Made by a program: the position numbers and the translations under genes
Notes under the pieces: generated by a model
Databases searched by the model: none
Seen by the model: the letters and a program-made list of their open reading frames with translations, nothing else
Told to the model about the DNA's origin: nothing
Source: Paenibacillus assamensis DSM 18201
GTDB taxonomy: Bacteria > Bacillota > Bacilli > Paenibacillales > Paenibacillaceae
DNA length: 64,000 nucleotides
Reading direction: 5' to 3'
Assembly: GCF_000422445.1 (NCBI RefSeq)
Contig: NZ_AULU01000009.1
Coordinates: forward strand, 124,001-188,000
In this document: in pieces, positions 18,158-26,213 of the stretch
Layout of the letters: each line of letters begins with the position of its first letter
How positions within the stretch are numbered: the stretch's first letter is position 1

Positions 18158-19282
18158 TCATATCATCTTAATGGACCATGATTTTGGGAGCACATAAGGA
18201 GAAGATACCGTATGCAGCACAACAGATTCCCCAGCTTCATTGATACCTTCCAACTCAATTCCAGATACAGCACAAGCATCATCCAACAAAGCTAGGCCGA
18301 GCTTTTTCTCAAGTGTAGGACTGTAGACGATCTGAACGATGTGTCCCACCTTATTACTGGACAACATAACAGCGTTCCCGATTTCAAGAGTTAAAGTATT
18401 AACCGCTGTAAAACCAACGAGATGCTGCTTGTTCTCCTGTTGAAGCTGCTGCTGCAAAGCATTGTAGCCTACATACTCTTCCTTGTGATAGCTTACAAAC
18501 CATTGCACAGCCGCTTCATAAACCGTCAATCCATTACCTTCAACTTGAGCACGAGGCTGGCGTACCTCTAACATGGCGATCTCAAGCGCTTCGAGACCAA
18601 CAGGTTCTACCTTAATCTCTAGCTCTCCCTCTTCCTCTTCCCATTCTTTCAATTGGCTCCAAGTAGACATCGCTTGATGATGCGGAACGATGATCTTATA
18701 TCCATATTCACCCGTAAATCCACTGCGGATAAATACAATCTGCTCGTCCTCTAGCTCGATCTCAACGAATGCTTGATAAGGGACTGAGGAAATATCAAAT
18801 GGCACGATTGTTTGCGCAAGCTTCCAAGCATAAGGCCCTTCAAATCCGATCATCGTTCTTGAAGCATTCCAGTTCTCAATTTCAACGCCATCGCTTTTAC
18901 GCTCAGCAAGCCAAGCTCCAACTTGGTCCCGTCTTGCTGCAGAGGTCTCAATAAGAATGGCCTGTTCCAAACGATATACACTCACCATATCGATGATCTG
19001 ACCATCTTCATCCAACATAAGACTCGTCACTGTTTTTTCTATATCAAGGAATTCAATATCCTTTGTTAGTAATGAACTAACGAACTCAACAAAGTCTCCC
19101 CCACTAATCAAATAAAGACCTGATGCGGACAAATCAATTAGGCCAACATGATTGCGCAATGTATGATATTCATGTTCTGCGCCTTGGAAGGTGGCAATTA
19201 CACCGTATCCTGATTCATCACGTAGTACCCCGTGCTCAGCTAAACTTTTTGTTAATTCGGACATGTTCAATACATTTATCAT
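18158..19282 (-). CDS. GcvT/YgfZ-like folate-binding protein in synthase operon
   Basis: 374 residues, the fold of glycine-cleavage T protein (aminomethyltransferase). Readable family features: LRNHVGLIDLSASGLY near the start, then LDEDGQIIDMVSVYRL, where the aspartate matches the conserved folate-site Asp of GcvT, RTMIGFEGPYAW, and FIRSGFTGEYGYKI before the C-terminal barrel. No other glycine-cleavage genes (gcvH, gcvP) are nearby. It lies 9 bases before the KS gene and 68 after the ACP gene, so it acts with the synthase. I infer a tetrahydrofolate-dependent one-carbon step on an ACP-bound intermediate or product, or a scaffold role. Start chosen at 19282 (GGGTGA close by); 19303 is an alternative. 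Confidence 0.8.
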   Translation of the reverse strand: MINVLNMSELTKSLAEHGVLRDESGYGVIATFQGAEHEYHTLRNHVGLIDLSASGLYLISGGDFVEFVSSLLTKDIEFLDIEKTVTSLMLDEDGQIIDMVSVYRLEQAILIETSAARRDQVGAWLAERKSDGVEIENWNASRTMIGFEGPYAWKLAQTIVPFDISSVPYQAFVEIELEDEQIVFIRSGFTGEYGYKIIVPHHQAMSTWSQLKEWEEEEGELEIKVEPVGLEALEIAMLEVRQPRAQVEGNGLTVYEAAVQWFVSYHKEEYVGYNALQQQLQQENKQHLVGFTAVNTLTLEIGNAVMLSSNKVGHIVQIVYSPTLEKKLGLALLDDACAVSGIELEGINEAGESVVLHTVSSPYVLPKSWSIKMI

Positions 19283-19350
19283 GTGATCACCCGATTTCAT
19301 CATAGTATGAGCGTTAATCTGTTACCGTTGGAAGACTGCATAATTCTCTA

Positions 19351-19644
19351 TTAAGAAGCAGCTTTCGTATTGGATACAATATAGTCAGCCACTTTATTTA
19401 CAGATCCAAAAACCGCCATATTATCATCAAATATCGTTACGCCAAATTCATCTTCAATCGCTACCAATAGCTCTAGAGCATCGATAGAATCCAGACCAAG
19501 ACCACGTCCAAAAATAGGCTGGTCGTCCGTAATAAATGCTGGGTCAATATCCATATCAAGTCGCTGTACGATAATTTCTTTAATTTTACTTGTGAGTGCC
19601 ATTCTCTCCGCTGCCTGTGCAAAGCCAGCCTCATACGTATTCAT
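19351..19644 (-). CDS. Acyl carrier protein of the synthase cluster
   Basis: 97 residues with a four-helix ACP pattern. The phosphopantetheine attachment site is S53 in GLGLDSIDALELL. The N-terminus is about 15 residues longer than the fatty-acid ACP (AcpP). It carries the growing chain for the KS, KR and DH enzymes encoded around it. Activation needs a 4'-phosphopantetheinyl transferase, which is not in the window. A separate, dedicated ACP argues against this being the primary fatty-acid pathway. Confidence 0.92.
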   Translation of the reverse strand: MNTYEAGFAQAAERMALTSKIKEIIVQRLDMDIDPAFITDDQPIFGRGLGLDSIDALELLVAIEDEFGVTIFDDNMAVFGSVNKVADYIVSNTKAAS

Positions 19645-19686
19645 CTATGCATTCCTCCCTAGGCTATATACACATTTTCAATCCAT

Positions 19687-20157
19687 TCACTGCTTCTGCC
19701 ATAACGTGCCGTTATGATACTGCTCAATCCGTTCTCTCATCGTTCCTGGAAGCTGATAAATCGTCTGTCCTTCTGTATTCATCAACGTGTGAACGGAACG
19801 GCCTTCTGCGAGAAGTTCGCGACCATATTTACGTAGAATACGATATTCAAATTCAAGCAGTGCCTTGTCCGGCGTCTTCAGTATCGTTTCGATAATGACG
19901 GTTTGACCGAAGCGAGCAGATGCTTTGTAAGAACACTGAATATCAATGACAGGGAAAACAAAGTTATTTTTGTTAACAAACGCTTTTCCCCCGATAACAC
20001 GTATAATTTCAACGCGCCCCAACTCAAACCAAACTAAATACGTACAATGATGCGCTACTCCCATGAGATCGCATTCAATGTAACGGACAGGAACTTCCAT
20101 CGTTACCGGCTTAAAAATAGGAATTCCTCCTTCGTGGAATGAACGATATGAATGCAA
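19687..20157 (-). CDS. Hotdog-fold acyl-thioesterase (YbgC/FadM type)
   Basis: About 156 residues from the ATG at 20157. The 4HBT-family active-site segment reads ECDLMGVAHHCTYLVWFELGR split over residues 28-48 (Asp then G-V-A-H-H), followed by the hotdog sheet. Likely role: release of the finished acyl chain from the ACP (or CoA). The ATG has only a weak GCAGG upstream, and a promoter at 20173-20201 would leave it almost leaderless. A perfect AAGGAGG lies inside the frame just before two ATT codons (20122-20124 and 20116-20118); starting there would still give a complete domain. See findings. Confidence 0.85.
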   Translation of the reverse strand: MHSYRSFHEGGIPIFKPVTMEVPVRYIECDLMGVAHHCTYLVWFELGRVEIIRVIGGKAFVNKNNFVFPVIDIQCSYKASARFGQTVIIETILKTPDKALLEFEYRILRKYGRELLAEGRSVHTLMNTEGQTIYQLPGTMRERIEQYHNGTLWQKQ

Positions 20158-20697
20158 ACCTGCACGAAAATAGATACAGTAAAATAGAACGGTAAAGTCA
20201 AGTACAGGAGTAACCGCTTACAATTCGATCAATTCATTCATGTGATGTAATTTCAGAAATGTAAAAAATGTAGGACTGATAAGAAGAAATGATAAGGACA
20301 ATCTCAGAAAATAAATATTGAAAGTGTGGACTTACAAATAAATCGATGTATTAGCGATGATGTATGTAGACATGAAGTAGATTGAACTAGCATGAGTAAC
20401 GATTATAGACATACGGACTTGCCGAAATGATTAGGAACATTTCCCCTCCATTCAAATTACAATTGATGACAACATCAGTCATTCAACCCTTTTTTCTGAT
20501 TAAATAGTCGCATTTTCGACATTTCTTTTATATTCGCTTCTTTCTTTATTTTTCCTTCTCCTTTCAAAAAAATTTTAACGTTTCAACTTCATAGAATGTG
20601 GTGATTAATTGTTAGCATGTTTCCCCTTAAATATATAGCGAGCAACCTTGGTCACTTCAAGCGGCTAAGGTTGTTTGCGTGTATCCGTCTAAGCCCA
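20158..20697. other. 540-base gap inside the synthase cluster
   Basis: AT-rich, without a supportable gene. It includes a candidate promoter (20173-20201) for the thioesterase-ACP-GcvT-KS half. A stem of about 11 pairs (AGCAACCTTGG with CTAAGGTTGTT, 20653-20688) lies just after the dehydratase gene but has no U tract. The cluster is therefore probably two transcription units. Confidence 0.5.
20173..20201 (-). promoter_or_regulatory. Candidate promoter of the distal half of the synthase cluster
   Basis: On the minus strand TTGACT (20196-20201), 17 bases, then TGTATC (20173-20178). The -35 is good, the -10 poor. Transcription would start about ten bases before the annotated thioesterase ATG. 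Confidence 0.3.
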
Positions 20698-21222
20698 TTA
20701 AGCTTGCTCAACACGGTGAGAAACATTCAAGCTACCTTCAGCTACAATGTGCTTATCCACCATAGCGGACACCTTTACTTGATATAATGCGCCTAACGAC
20801 CTTCCCACTTGAACTTTTAACAGCAATTGATCGCCTGGTACAACTGGCTTCATAAATTTGAAATCCCTTATTGATGCTAAATAGCCCACTTTAGAGGAAA
20901 TGTCTTCGCCTTCTCCAGCCATCAGCTTCAGTATATTTTCTCGGCTAACTGCTGTTTCACTATCAGCCTGTTGGATTTCATATAAAGCTCCTGTAATATG
21001 TACGAGTGCTGTCATTTGAGCCAATGCCTCTACGATAAGAACTCCCGGCATAATTGATTCTTTAGGAAAATGTCCTTCGAAAAATGGCTCGCTTACCGTA
21101 ACGTTTTTAATTCCAATCCCACTCACACCAGGTTTTAATTCGACTATACGGTCAAGTAGAAGAAAAGGCCAACGATGCGGCAATAGCGAACGAATATCAT
21201 CAGCATTTAGTATTGTCTTCAT
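20698..21222 (-). CDS. FabZ-type 3-hydroxyacyl-ACP dehydratase
   Basis: 174 residues from the ATG at 21222, chosen because AAAGGGGGA lies eight bases before it (an in-frame ATG 11 codons upstream lacks one). Hotdog dehydratase with the family opening LLPHRWPFLLLDRI and the catalytic motif GHFPKESIMPGVLIVEALAQ: H51 and E65. It removes water from the beta-hydroxyacyl-ACP made by the neighbouring reductase. Without an enoyl reductase in the cluster the double bonds should be retained. It starts 52 bases after the fabG-like stop. A C-terminal VEQA end is slightly longer than in B. subtilis FabZ. Confidence 0.9.
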   Translation of the reverse strand: MKTILNADDIRSLLPHRWPFLLLDRIVELKPGVSGIGIKNVTVSEPFFEGHFPKESIMPGVLIVEALAQMTALVHITGALYEIQQADSETAVSRENILKLMAGEGEDISSKVGYLASIRDFKFMKPVVPGDQLLLKVQVGRSLGALYQVKVSAMVDKHIVAEGSLNVSHRVEQA

Positions 21223-21274
21223 TTGTAAATCCCCCTTTACATGTATAACAGACATAGTCGGTCATTCATTCTGC

Positions 21275-22027
21275 CTACCCATTCACCATTCCGCCATCCA
21301 CCGTATACACTTTACCTGTAATGTAAGAAGCTCGGTTTGAGGCTAAAAAGGAGACCAAATGTGCGACTTCCTCTGGACGACCCATACGTTTAAGCGGAAT
21401 ATGCTCGATATATTTTGACAGTACCTGCTTGTCCATTTTCTTTGTCATATCTGTCTCAATAAACCCCGGAGCTACAACATTCGCCCGTATCTGATAGGCC
21501 GCTGCTTCAGCTGCCAAGCTTTTTGTGAACGATATCATTCCACCTTTTGAAGCTGCGTAATTGGTTTGTCCCGGTGTGCCTGTAATACCACTAGTCGAAG
21601 CCACATTTATAATAGAGCCCGACTTATGCTTCATCATCACTTTGAGCGCTTCACGCGCACATAGGAACGTTCCCTTCAAGTTCACTTGCAGCACGTCATC
21701 CCACTTCGCCTCGCTCATGACCGCCAAAAAGCCATCTTGCGTAATGCCTGCATTATTTACCAAAATATCAAGTCTGCCATACTCTGTCTTCACGATTTGA
21801 AACAGTCGTTTAATATCCTGTTCATAAGCCACATTTACTTGTACAGCTTTTGCGTTGCCGCCAGCCGCCTTTATGTCAGCTTCAATGGTTAATGCTGCCT
21901 TTTCATTACTAGAATAAGTGAAAACAACCGTTACGCCTTGGCTCGCTAGATCCTGTACAATTGCTTTGCCGATCCCCTTCGATCCTCCAGTGACAACCGC
22001 AATCTGTCCTTGCTCAAACCACGCCAT
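21275..22027 (-). CDS. FabG-type 3-oxoacyl-ACP reductase
   Basis: SDR family, 250 residues. Cofactor loop TGGSKGIGKA (about 13-22), NNAG motif, and the catalytic set S144, Y157 and K161 (VASTSG and NYAASKGG). C-terminal PGFIETDM and YITGKVYTVDGG motifs as in FabG. It reduces the beta-keto group after each condensation. It begins two bases after the fabD-like stop, so translation is coupled. A second FabG for housekeeping fatty-acid synthesis would be expected elsewhere in the genome. Confidence 0.92.
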   Translation of the reverse strand: MAWFEQGQIAVVTGGSKGIGKAIVQDLASQGVTVVFTYSSNEKAALTIEADIKAAGGNAKAVQVNVAYEQDIKRLFQIVKTEYGRLDILVNNAGITQDGFLAVMSEAKWDDVLQVNLKGTFLCAREALKVMMKHKSGSIINVASTSGITGTPGQTNYAASKGGMISFTKSLAAEAAAYQIRANVVAPGFIETDMTKKMDKQVLSKYIEHIPLKRMGRPEEVAHLVSFLASNRASYITGKVYTVDGGMVNG

Positions 22028-22029
22028 CC

Positions 22030-22974
22030 TTATGCCCCCTCTTTAAACTTCCGCATCAGTTGCAATACTTTCTCAAGCTCCATAGGAGAATTCGTAGATT
22101 GTCCTTTCCAATGGCTGCCGAATGAGCGCATCATCCCTGTAAGCGTATTTCCAGCGCCTACTTCAATGACATGTTGGACTTCATACTGACCAATCGCTTC
22201 AATAGTTTGTCTCCAAGCTACTGGCTTTGTGCACTGTGCGCGAATATCCTTCATAATATCCACCACTGCTGTCGTTACTTTTGCTGATTCATTCAACACG
22301 ACCGGTACTTGAGCATCATAGAAGGATAAACCTGCTGCATAAGCCATCAAAGGCTCTTCCATTTCCACCATTAGGCGAGAATGGAATGCATGCGATACGG
22401 CCAATGGCTTCGTCCTTATTCCTTGTATTGCTTGCAACTGCTCCAATAGCATAGGAACGATGTGATTAGCGCCGGATACGACGATTTGACTCGGTGTATT
22501 CATACCAGCAATATCAAGTTCCATGTTCTTAACCTCTGCTATCACCTGTGACATTTGCTCGGGTTGGGATACAACAACAGCAGCCATCGCTCCCGGTGTT
22601 CGCACAGCTGCCATGAATTCACCACGCTTGTGCACTAGCTTCACCGCATCTGCAAACGATAGAACACCCGCAGCTACTAAAGCCGAATATTGACCTACAC
22701 TATGCCCAGCTACAATGTCAGGACGTAGACCTTCCCTTTTAAGCACTCGCAAAATACCACTGCTAACTGTGACAATGGCTGGCTGTGCAATTTCCGTCTT
22801 CATCAGATCACGCTCGGGGCCTGCATAACATAGCTGCCTTAAATCAAAACCAAGCGCATCATTAGCCTCTTCAAAAATAGATTCAAAGTCATTACCAAAT
22901 CTTCTAGCATAGTTTTTACCCATGCCTACGATTTGAGATCCCTGACCAGGGAACAAGAAAGCCACTTTGCCCAT
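22030..22974 (-). CDS. FabD-type malonyl-CoA:ACP transacylase
   Basis: 314 residues. N-terminal FPGQGSQIVGMGK, nucleophile S92 in AGHSVGQYSAL (GHSxG; the usual GHSLGE is GHSVGQ here), R117 in HKRGEFM, which binds the malonyl carboxylate, and the catalytic His of VSHAFHSRLM (H198). It loads malonyl units on the cluster ACP and is the first gene of the cluster; GGAGGGG precedes the ATG. Presence of a dedicated malonyltransferase is unusual for type II polyketide clusters, which often borrow FabD. Confidence 0.92.
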   Translation of the reverse strand: MGKVAFLFPGQGSQIVGMGKNYARRFGNDFESIFEEANDALGFDLRQLCYAGPERDLMKTEIAQPAIVTVSSGILRVLKREGLRPDIVAGHSVGQYSALVAAGVLSFADAVKLVHKRGEFMAAVRTPGAMAAVVVSQPEQMSQVIAEVKNMELDIAGMNTPSQIVVSGANHIVPMLLEQLQAIQGIRTKPLAVSHAFHSRLMVEMEEPLMAYAAGLSFYDAQVPVVLNESAKVTTAVVDIMKDIRAQCTKPVAWRQTIEAIGQYEVQHVIEVGAGNTLTGMMRSFGSHWKGQSTNSPMELEKVLQLMRKFKEGA

Positions 22975-23457
22975 AGCGCCCCTCCAGCTTATGCATTTAG
23001 ATATAGGCGTCTGCTTCTTACCGTTTTGCAGCGCTTGTATACTGCTTTAAAGATATAACGAATGAAAGAAAAGAAGTGAACTTGGATACTAATAAAAACC
23101 GAGGCAATTGCGGCTCCCTCCGAAAAAGAGAGAGGTTACATCTTCTTGCGGGTATTATCTCGTTCATACATACTTCTAAATTTGGCTTTCTGCCTCCTTT
23201 GTTACGTTATAAATGACATAGTCGAGGATTCGACAATATTTGTATTCGTCATCTTCCTTTTTTATCCTTCTGTCGAATCAAAAAAATATTTGAAAATGAA
23301 TAGTTTAACCTATTGACAATAAATTCTACATTTCGTCAAACAAAGACATGTTTCAACACCACGATAAGCGGTTAATCCTAAAATAGAACGACATTCTCCC
23401 TTTTTTATATAAGAACAAAACACCCCCAGCTGCTAAGAGTAGCTGGGGGTGTTTGTA
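22975..23457. other. Leader region of the synthase cluster
   Basis: 483 bases upstream of the fabD-like gene. Contents: a strong terminator for the next gene (23417-23454); on the minus strand an AAAGGAGG (about 23189-23196) and, 20 bases on, an 11-codon frame beginning MYERDN and ending before 23130; and a GC-rich patch followed by TTTTTATT near 23090-23110. These are possible but unproven leader elements. Confidence 0.4.
23417..23454 (-). terminator. Terminator of the three-repeat secreted protein gene
   Basis: Stem of about 13 pairs (AACACCCCCAGCT / AGCTGGGGGTGTT), followed on the minus strand by TTTTGTTCTT, only a few bases past the stop codon at 23458. Confidence 0.9.
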
Positions 23458-24399
23458 TTACTTAACTGGTTCAGGGAGTACGACGATTACATAAGCACTG
23501 CTTTGCGCAGGAAGTGAGAAAGTAGTCGCTAGGGAGTGATAAGCAGCTACCTTTGTACCTTTCTTAATCTCTTCTGGCTTCACCGGTGTACCTACAATGT
23601 TAATAATAGAAGTATCCTCATTGAGATGAAGGATGATATCGTTCTCGCGCTTTTTGTCACCTGCTGTATCGATATAGATGCTCTTCGCATCTTTACTCAT
23701 ATCTTTTCCTACAACGCCTTCTACGTGGCTTGTTTCACCCAAGACAACAATCTTTTGCGCCGGGCTAATTGGTGGCAAGCTTGCTGTCATCATCGGGCCA
23801 TAGTGAGCTTCAATACGCTGGCCAGCTTTCAGATCAGACTGCTTAAGCGTTTTACCATCTTTATCTGTGATAACCGTCTCTTCAGACAAGTTCAATACGA
23901 TTTTGCTATCGCCAACCATAACGACACGGTCTTTTCCTGTGGAATCAATGATACCTGCAGATACCATCGCTTTCACCTCCGGACGCTCAACTACGAACTT
24001 CTCTGCATTTCCTTTAGCTGGCAAGCTCTTCGTAATTGCTGGATTATAATAAGCTGTTACCGTCCATTCTTGCTGCAAAGCTTCCAACAAATCAGCCGGG
24101 TTACCATGCTGATCAACAACTGGTACGCTGCTAGATACATTCAAGATAATCGTATCCTGATCTACTGGGCGTACCCCTTCGCCTTTAACAAAAACTTGGG
24201 TGCCTTTCTTAGTATGTACAATTTGCTCCAACAATCCTTTAGTTCCTGCTTGCTCAACTGCCTCTTGCTTAGTTTCGATAACTTTTGCAGTAGGAACTGG
24301 CTCTGCGGAATTAACGCTGCTAAGAGCGGATGCTGATAATGGTAATGCTAAAAGTGTAACGGCTGTTGTAGTTAGGAGAAATTTGCTCCATGCTTTCAT
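23458..24399 (-). CDS. Secreted protein with three related domains, function unknown
   Basis: 313 residues: signal peptide about 1-26 (LLTTTAVTLLALPLSASA), a short charged linker, then three repeats of about 80-88 residues (about 55-142, 145-227, 228-311). Each repeat has a beta-rich core with an I-x-L-N/H-[VL] strand and ends in an aromatic-His turn followed by T-x-SLP (YNPAITKSLP, GPMMTASLP, SLATTFSLP). The pattern resembles small OB-like or DUF5666-type exported repeats, but I cannot name the family. Monocistronic, with its own terminator and a GAGG site before the ATG. Confidence 0.7.
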   Translation of the reverse strand: MKAWSKFLLTTTAVTLLALPLSASALSSVNSAEPVPTAKVIETKQEAVEQAGTKGLLEQIVHTKKGTQVFVKGEGVRPVDQDTIILNVSSSVPVVDQHGNPADLLEALQQEWTVTAYYNPAITKSLPAKGNAEKFVVERPEVKAMVSAGIIDSTGKDRVVMVGDSKIVLNLSEETVITDKDGKTLKQSDLKAGQRIEAHYGPMMTASLPPISPAQKIVVLGETSHVEGVVGKDMSKDAKSIYIDTAGDKKRENDIILHLNEDTSIINIVGTPVKPEEIKKGTKVAAYHSLATTFSLPAQSSAYVIVVLPEPVK

Positions 24400-24522
24400 A
24401 ACTAGTGCCTCCTCAAAGTTGTGTTGTTCTGTCGTTCATGCTCTAGACGGACTGTATATGTCGAAGGTTGCACATACGCACATTTATTATGAGTGGCAAT
24501 TTTTCCTAATTAATTTCTGTAC

Positions 24523-24566
24523 AAAAAAGAAGCAAACCGCCCCAAACAACGAAGGTGGCTCACTTC
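24523..24566 (-). terminator. Terminator of the NSS transporter gene
   Basis: On the minus strand GAAGTGAGCC pairs with the GGTTTGCTTC arm through several G-U pairs, followed by six U residues. About 47 bases past the stop. Confidence 0.6.
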
Positions 24567-24612
24567 TTATTTATTTAACGCTACTTTTCAATTCTTAATT
24601 TGAAACGCTCGT

Positions 24613-25971
24613 TTAAATAATACCCGCATACTTAAGGAAGATAAGCACGATTAGAATTGGGGCAATATAACGCATCGAGAACAACCACGCCTTAAGCCAC
24701 CATCCTTTTAGACCCGTCTCTTCCCCTGCACCTTTCCAGACAAATCCGACTAAGATCGTCACGAACAAACCGCCGAGCGGAAGCATAATATTCGACGTTA
24801 CAAAATCCAGCCAATCGAACAAGTTGCGACCTGCAAACGTCACATCTGTCAGCACACCGCCTGCAGCTAACGTAACAGGCAATGCCAGCACATACATCGC
24901 GATCATAACGAATACAGTCGCCTTCGTGCGGCCATGGCCGTATTTACGCATTAAGTACGCTACCGGCACCTCAATCAACGCCAAACAAGACGTAATTGCG
25001 GCGATTGCTAGTAAAATAAAGAACAAACCACCAAACAGATTGCCAAATGGCATCGCTGCAAATGCAGCTGGCAATGCTACGAATACGAGGCCTGGACCTG
25101 CATTCGGTGCGATTCCGAATGTAAATGTCGTAGGGAAGATGATGAGACCTGCAATTAGAGCATAAGCCAAATCCCCTGCACCAACGGCAAGCGTAGCTGC
25201 CGATAAAGACTGATGCTTCTCTACATATGCTCCGTACGTTAGCATCGCGCCCATCCCTAGAGAAAGGGAGAAGAATGCTAAGCCCAATGCCTCAAGAGCA
25301 GATTGGAAAGTAAGCTGCGAGAAGTCAGGATATAAGAAGTAACGAATACCTTCCGCAGCTCCATCCAACGTCAGCGTACGTACCAACATGATAACGAGAA
25401 TAATGAGCAAGCCCGGAATAACAATTTTATTAAACTTCTCGATACCACTTGATATTCCTTTTGCGATAACAATACCCGTTATGACGAAGATAGCAATTTG
25501 CCACCAAATAGGGGCTGAACTTGCTGTAAAAGCATCATACACGGCTTGATAATCTGTACTTTCAAATAAAGTTCCGCTTATCGACTGTACTGCATAGTGC
25601 AGAGTCCAACCAGCGATTGTACTGTAAAACGTCATTACGAGGAAAGCAGCCATGACAGCAACAAAACCGAGTGCTCCCCACCACTTCTTGCCTGACAACT
25701 TAGAAAAAGATATAACGGCGTCGCCACGTCCTGCACGACCAACTGCCAACTCTCCCATTAATACGGGCAAGCCAACAATAAACAAGCAGGCAATGAACAA
25801 TAGGAAGAAGGCTCCCCCGCCATTCTGTCCTGTCACATACGTAAACTTCCACATATTACCCAAACCTACAGAGCTTCCGATTGCCGCCAAAATAAAGCCC
25901 GCGGAACTGAAACGTTCTGTTGTGCCAGCCTTCTTGTCTACAGTAGAAGGACTTTCTTGCTTGTTTGACAT
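24613..25971 (-). CDS. Sodium-dependent transporter, NSS/SNF family
   Basis: Na+-coupled amino-acid or amine symporter of the LeuT fold (452 residues, 11-12 helices). The first helix carries the family signature GFILAAIGSSVGLGNMWKF, with the unwound GNMWKF segment that binds Na+ and substrate; NGGGAFFLLF follows. Bacterial members of this length often import Trp or Tyr, but the substrate cannot be read here. Start uncertain: ATG at 25971 (site 14 bases away) or the GTG at 25986 overlapping GAGAGG. Monocistronic. Confidence 0.9.
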   Translation of the reverse strand: MSNKQESPSTVDKKAGTTERFSSAGFILAAIGSSVGLGNMWKFTYVTGQNGGGAFFLLFIACLFIVGLPVLMGELAVGRAGRGDAVISFSKLSGKKWWGALGFVAVMAAFLVMTFYSTIAGWTLHYAVQSISGTLFESTDYQAVYDAFTASSAPIWWQIAIFVITGIVIAKGISSGIEKFNKIVIPGLLIILVIMLVRTLTLDGAAEGIRYFLYPDFSQLTFQSALEALGLAFFSLSLGMGAMLTYGAYVEKHQSLSAATLAVGAGDLAYALIAGLIIFPTTFTFGIAPNAGPGLVFVALPAAFAAMPFGNLFGGLFFILLAIAAITSCLALIEVPVAYLMRKYGHGRTKATVFVMIAMYVLALPVTLAAGGVLTDVTFAGRNLFDWLDFVTSNIMLPLGGLFVTILVGFVWKGAGEETGLKGWWLKAWLFSMRYIAPILIVLIFLKYAGII

Positions 25972-26213
25972 GCTGCTGATGGACACCTCTCTACTCTAAC
26001 TCCGATTGTGATTTGGTCGTAAGACCGATAAGTATAAAGACCATTGTAATCACAACAAACCGCTAATTGCTAAAGGTAAATGTTACCGGTATCCAAAGTC
26101 TATATGGCAGTACCTGTTTGTGATTATTTTCTATCCTTTACTGTTCCCATAATGCTCTTTACTACTCTTACCTGTACGTACTGCATCTTACTTCTCTTAC
26201 TATTTCTTACTAC

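Noticed and set aside
23079-23110. Possible FapR operator upstream of the fabD-like gene
   Set aside because: Only one half-site (TTAGTA) is present; the inverted second half is missing.
23083-23135. Terminator-like GC-rich patch followed by TTTTT before the fabD-like gene
   Set aside because: The best stem is only four or five pairs with mismatches; not called as a terminator.
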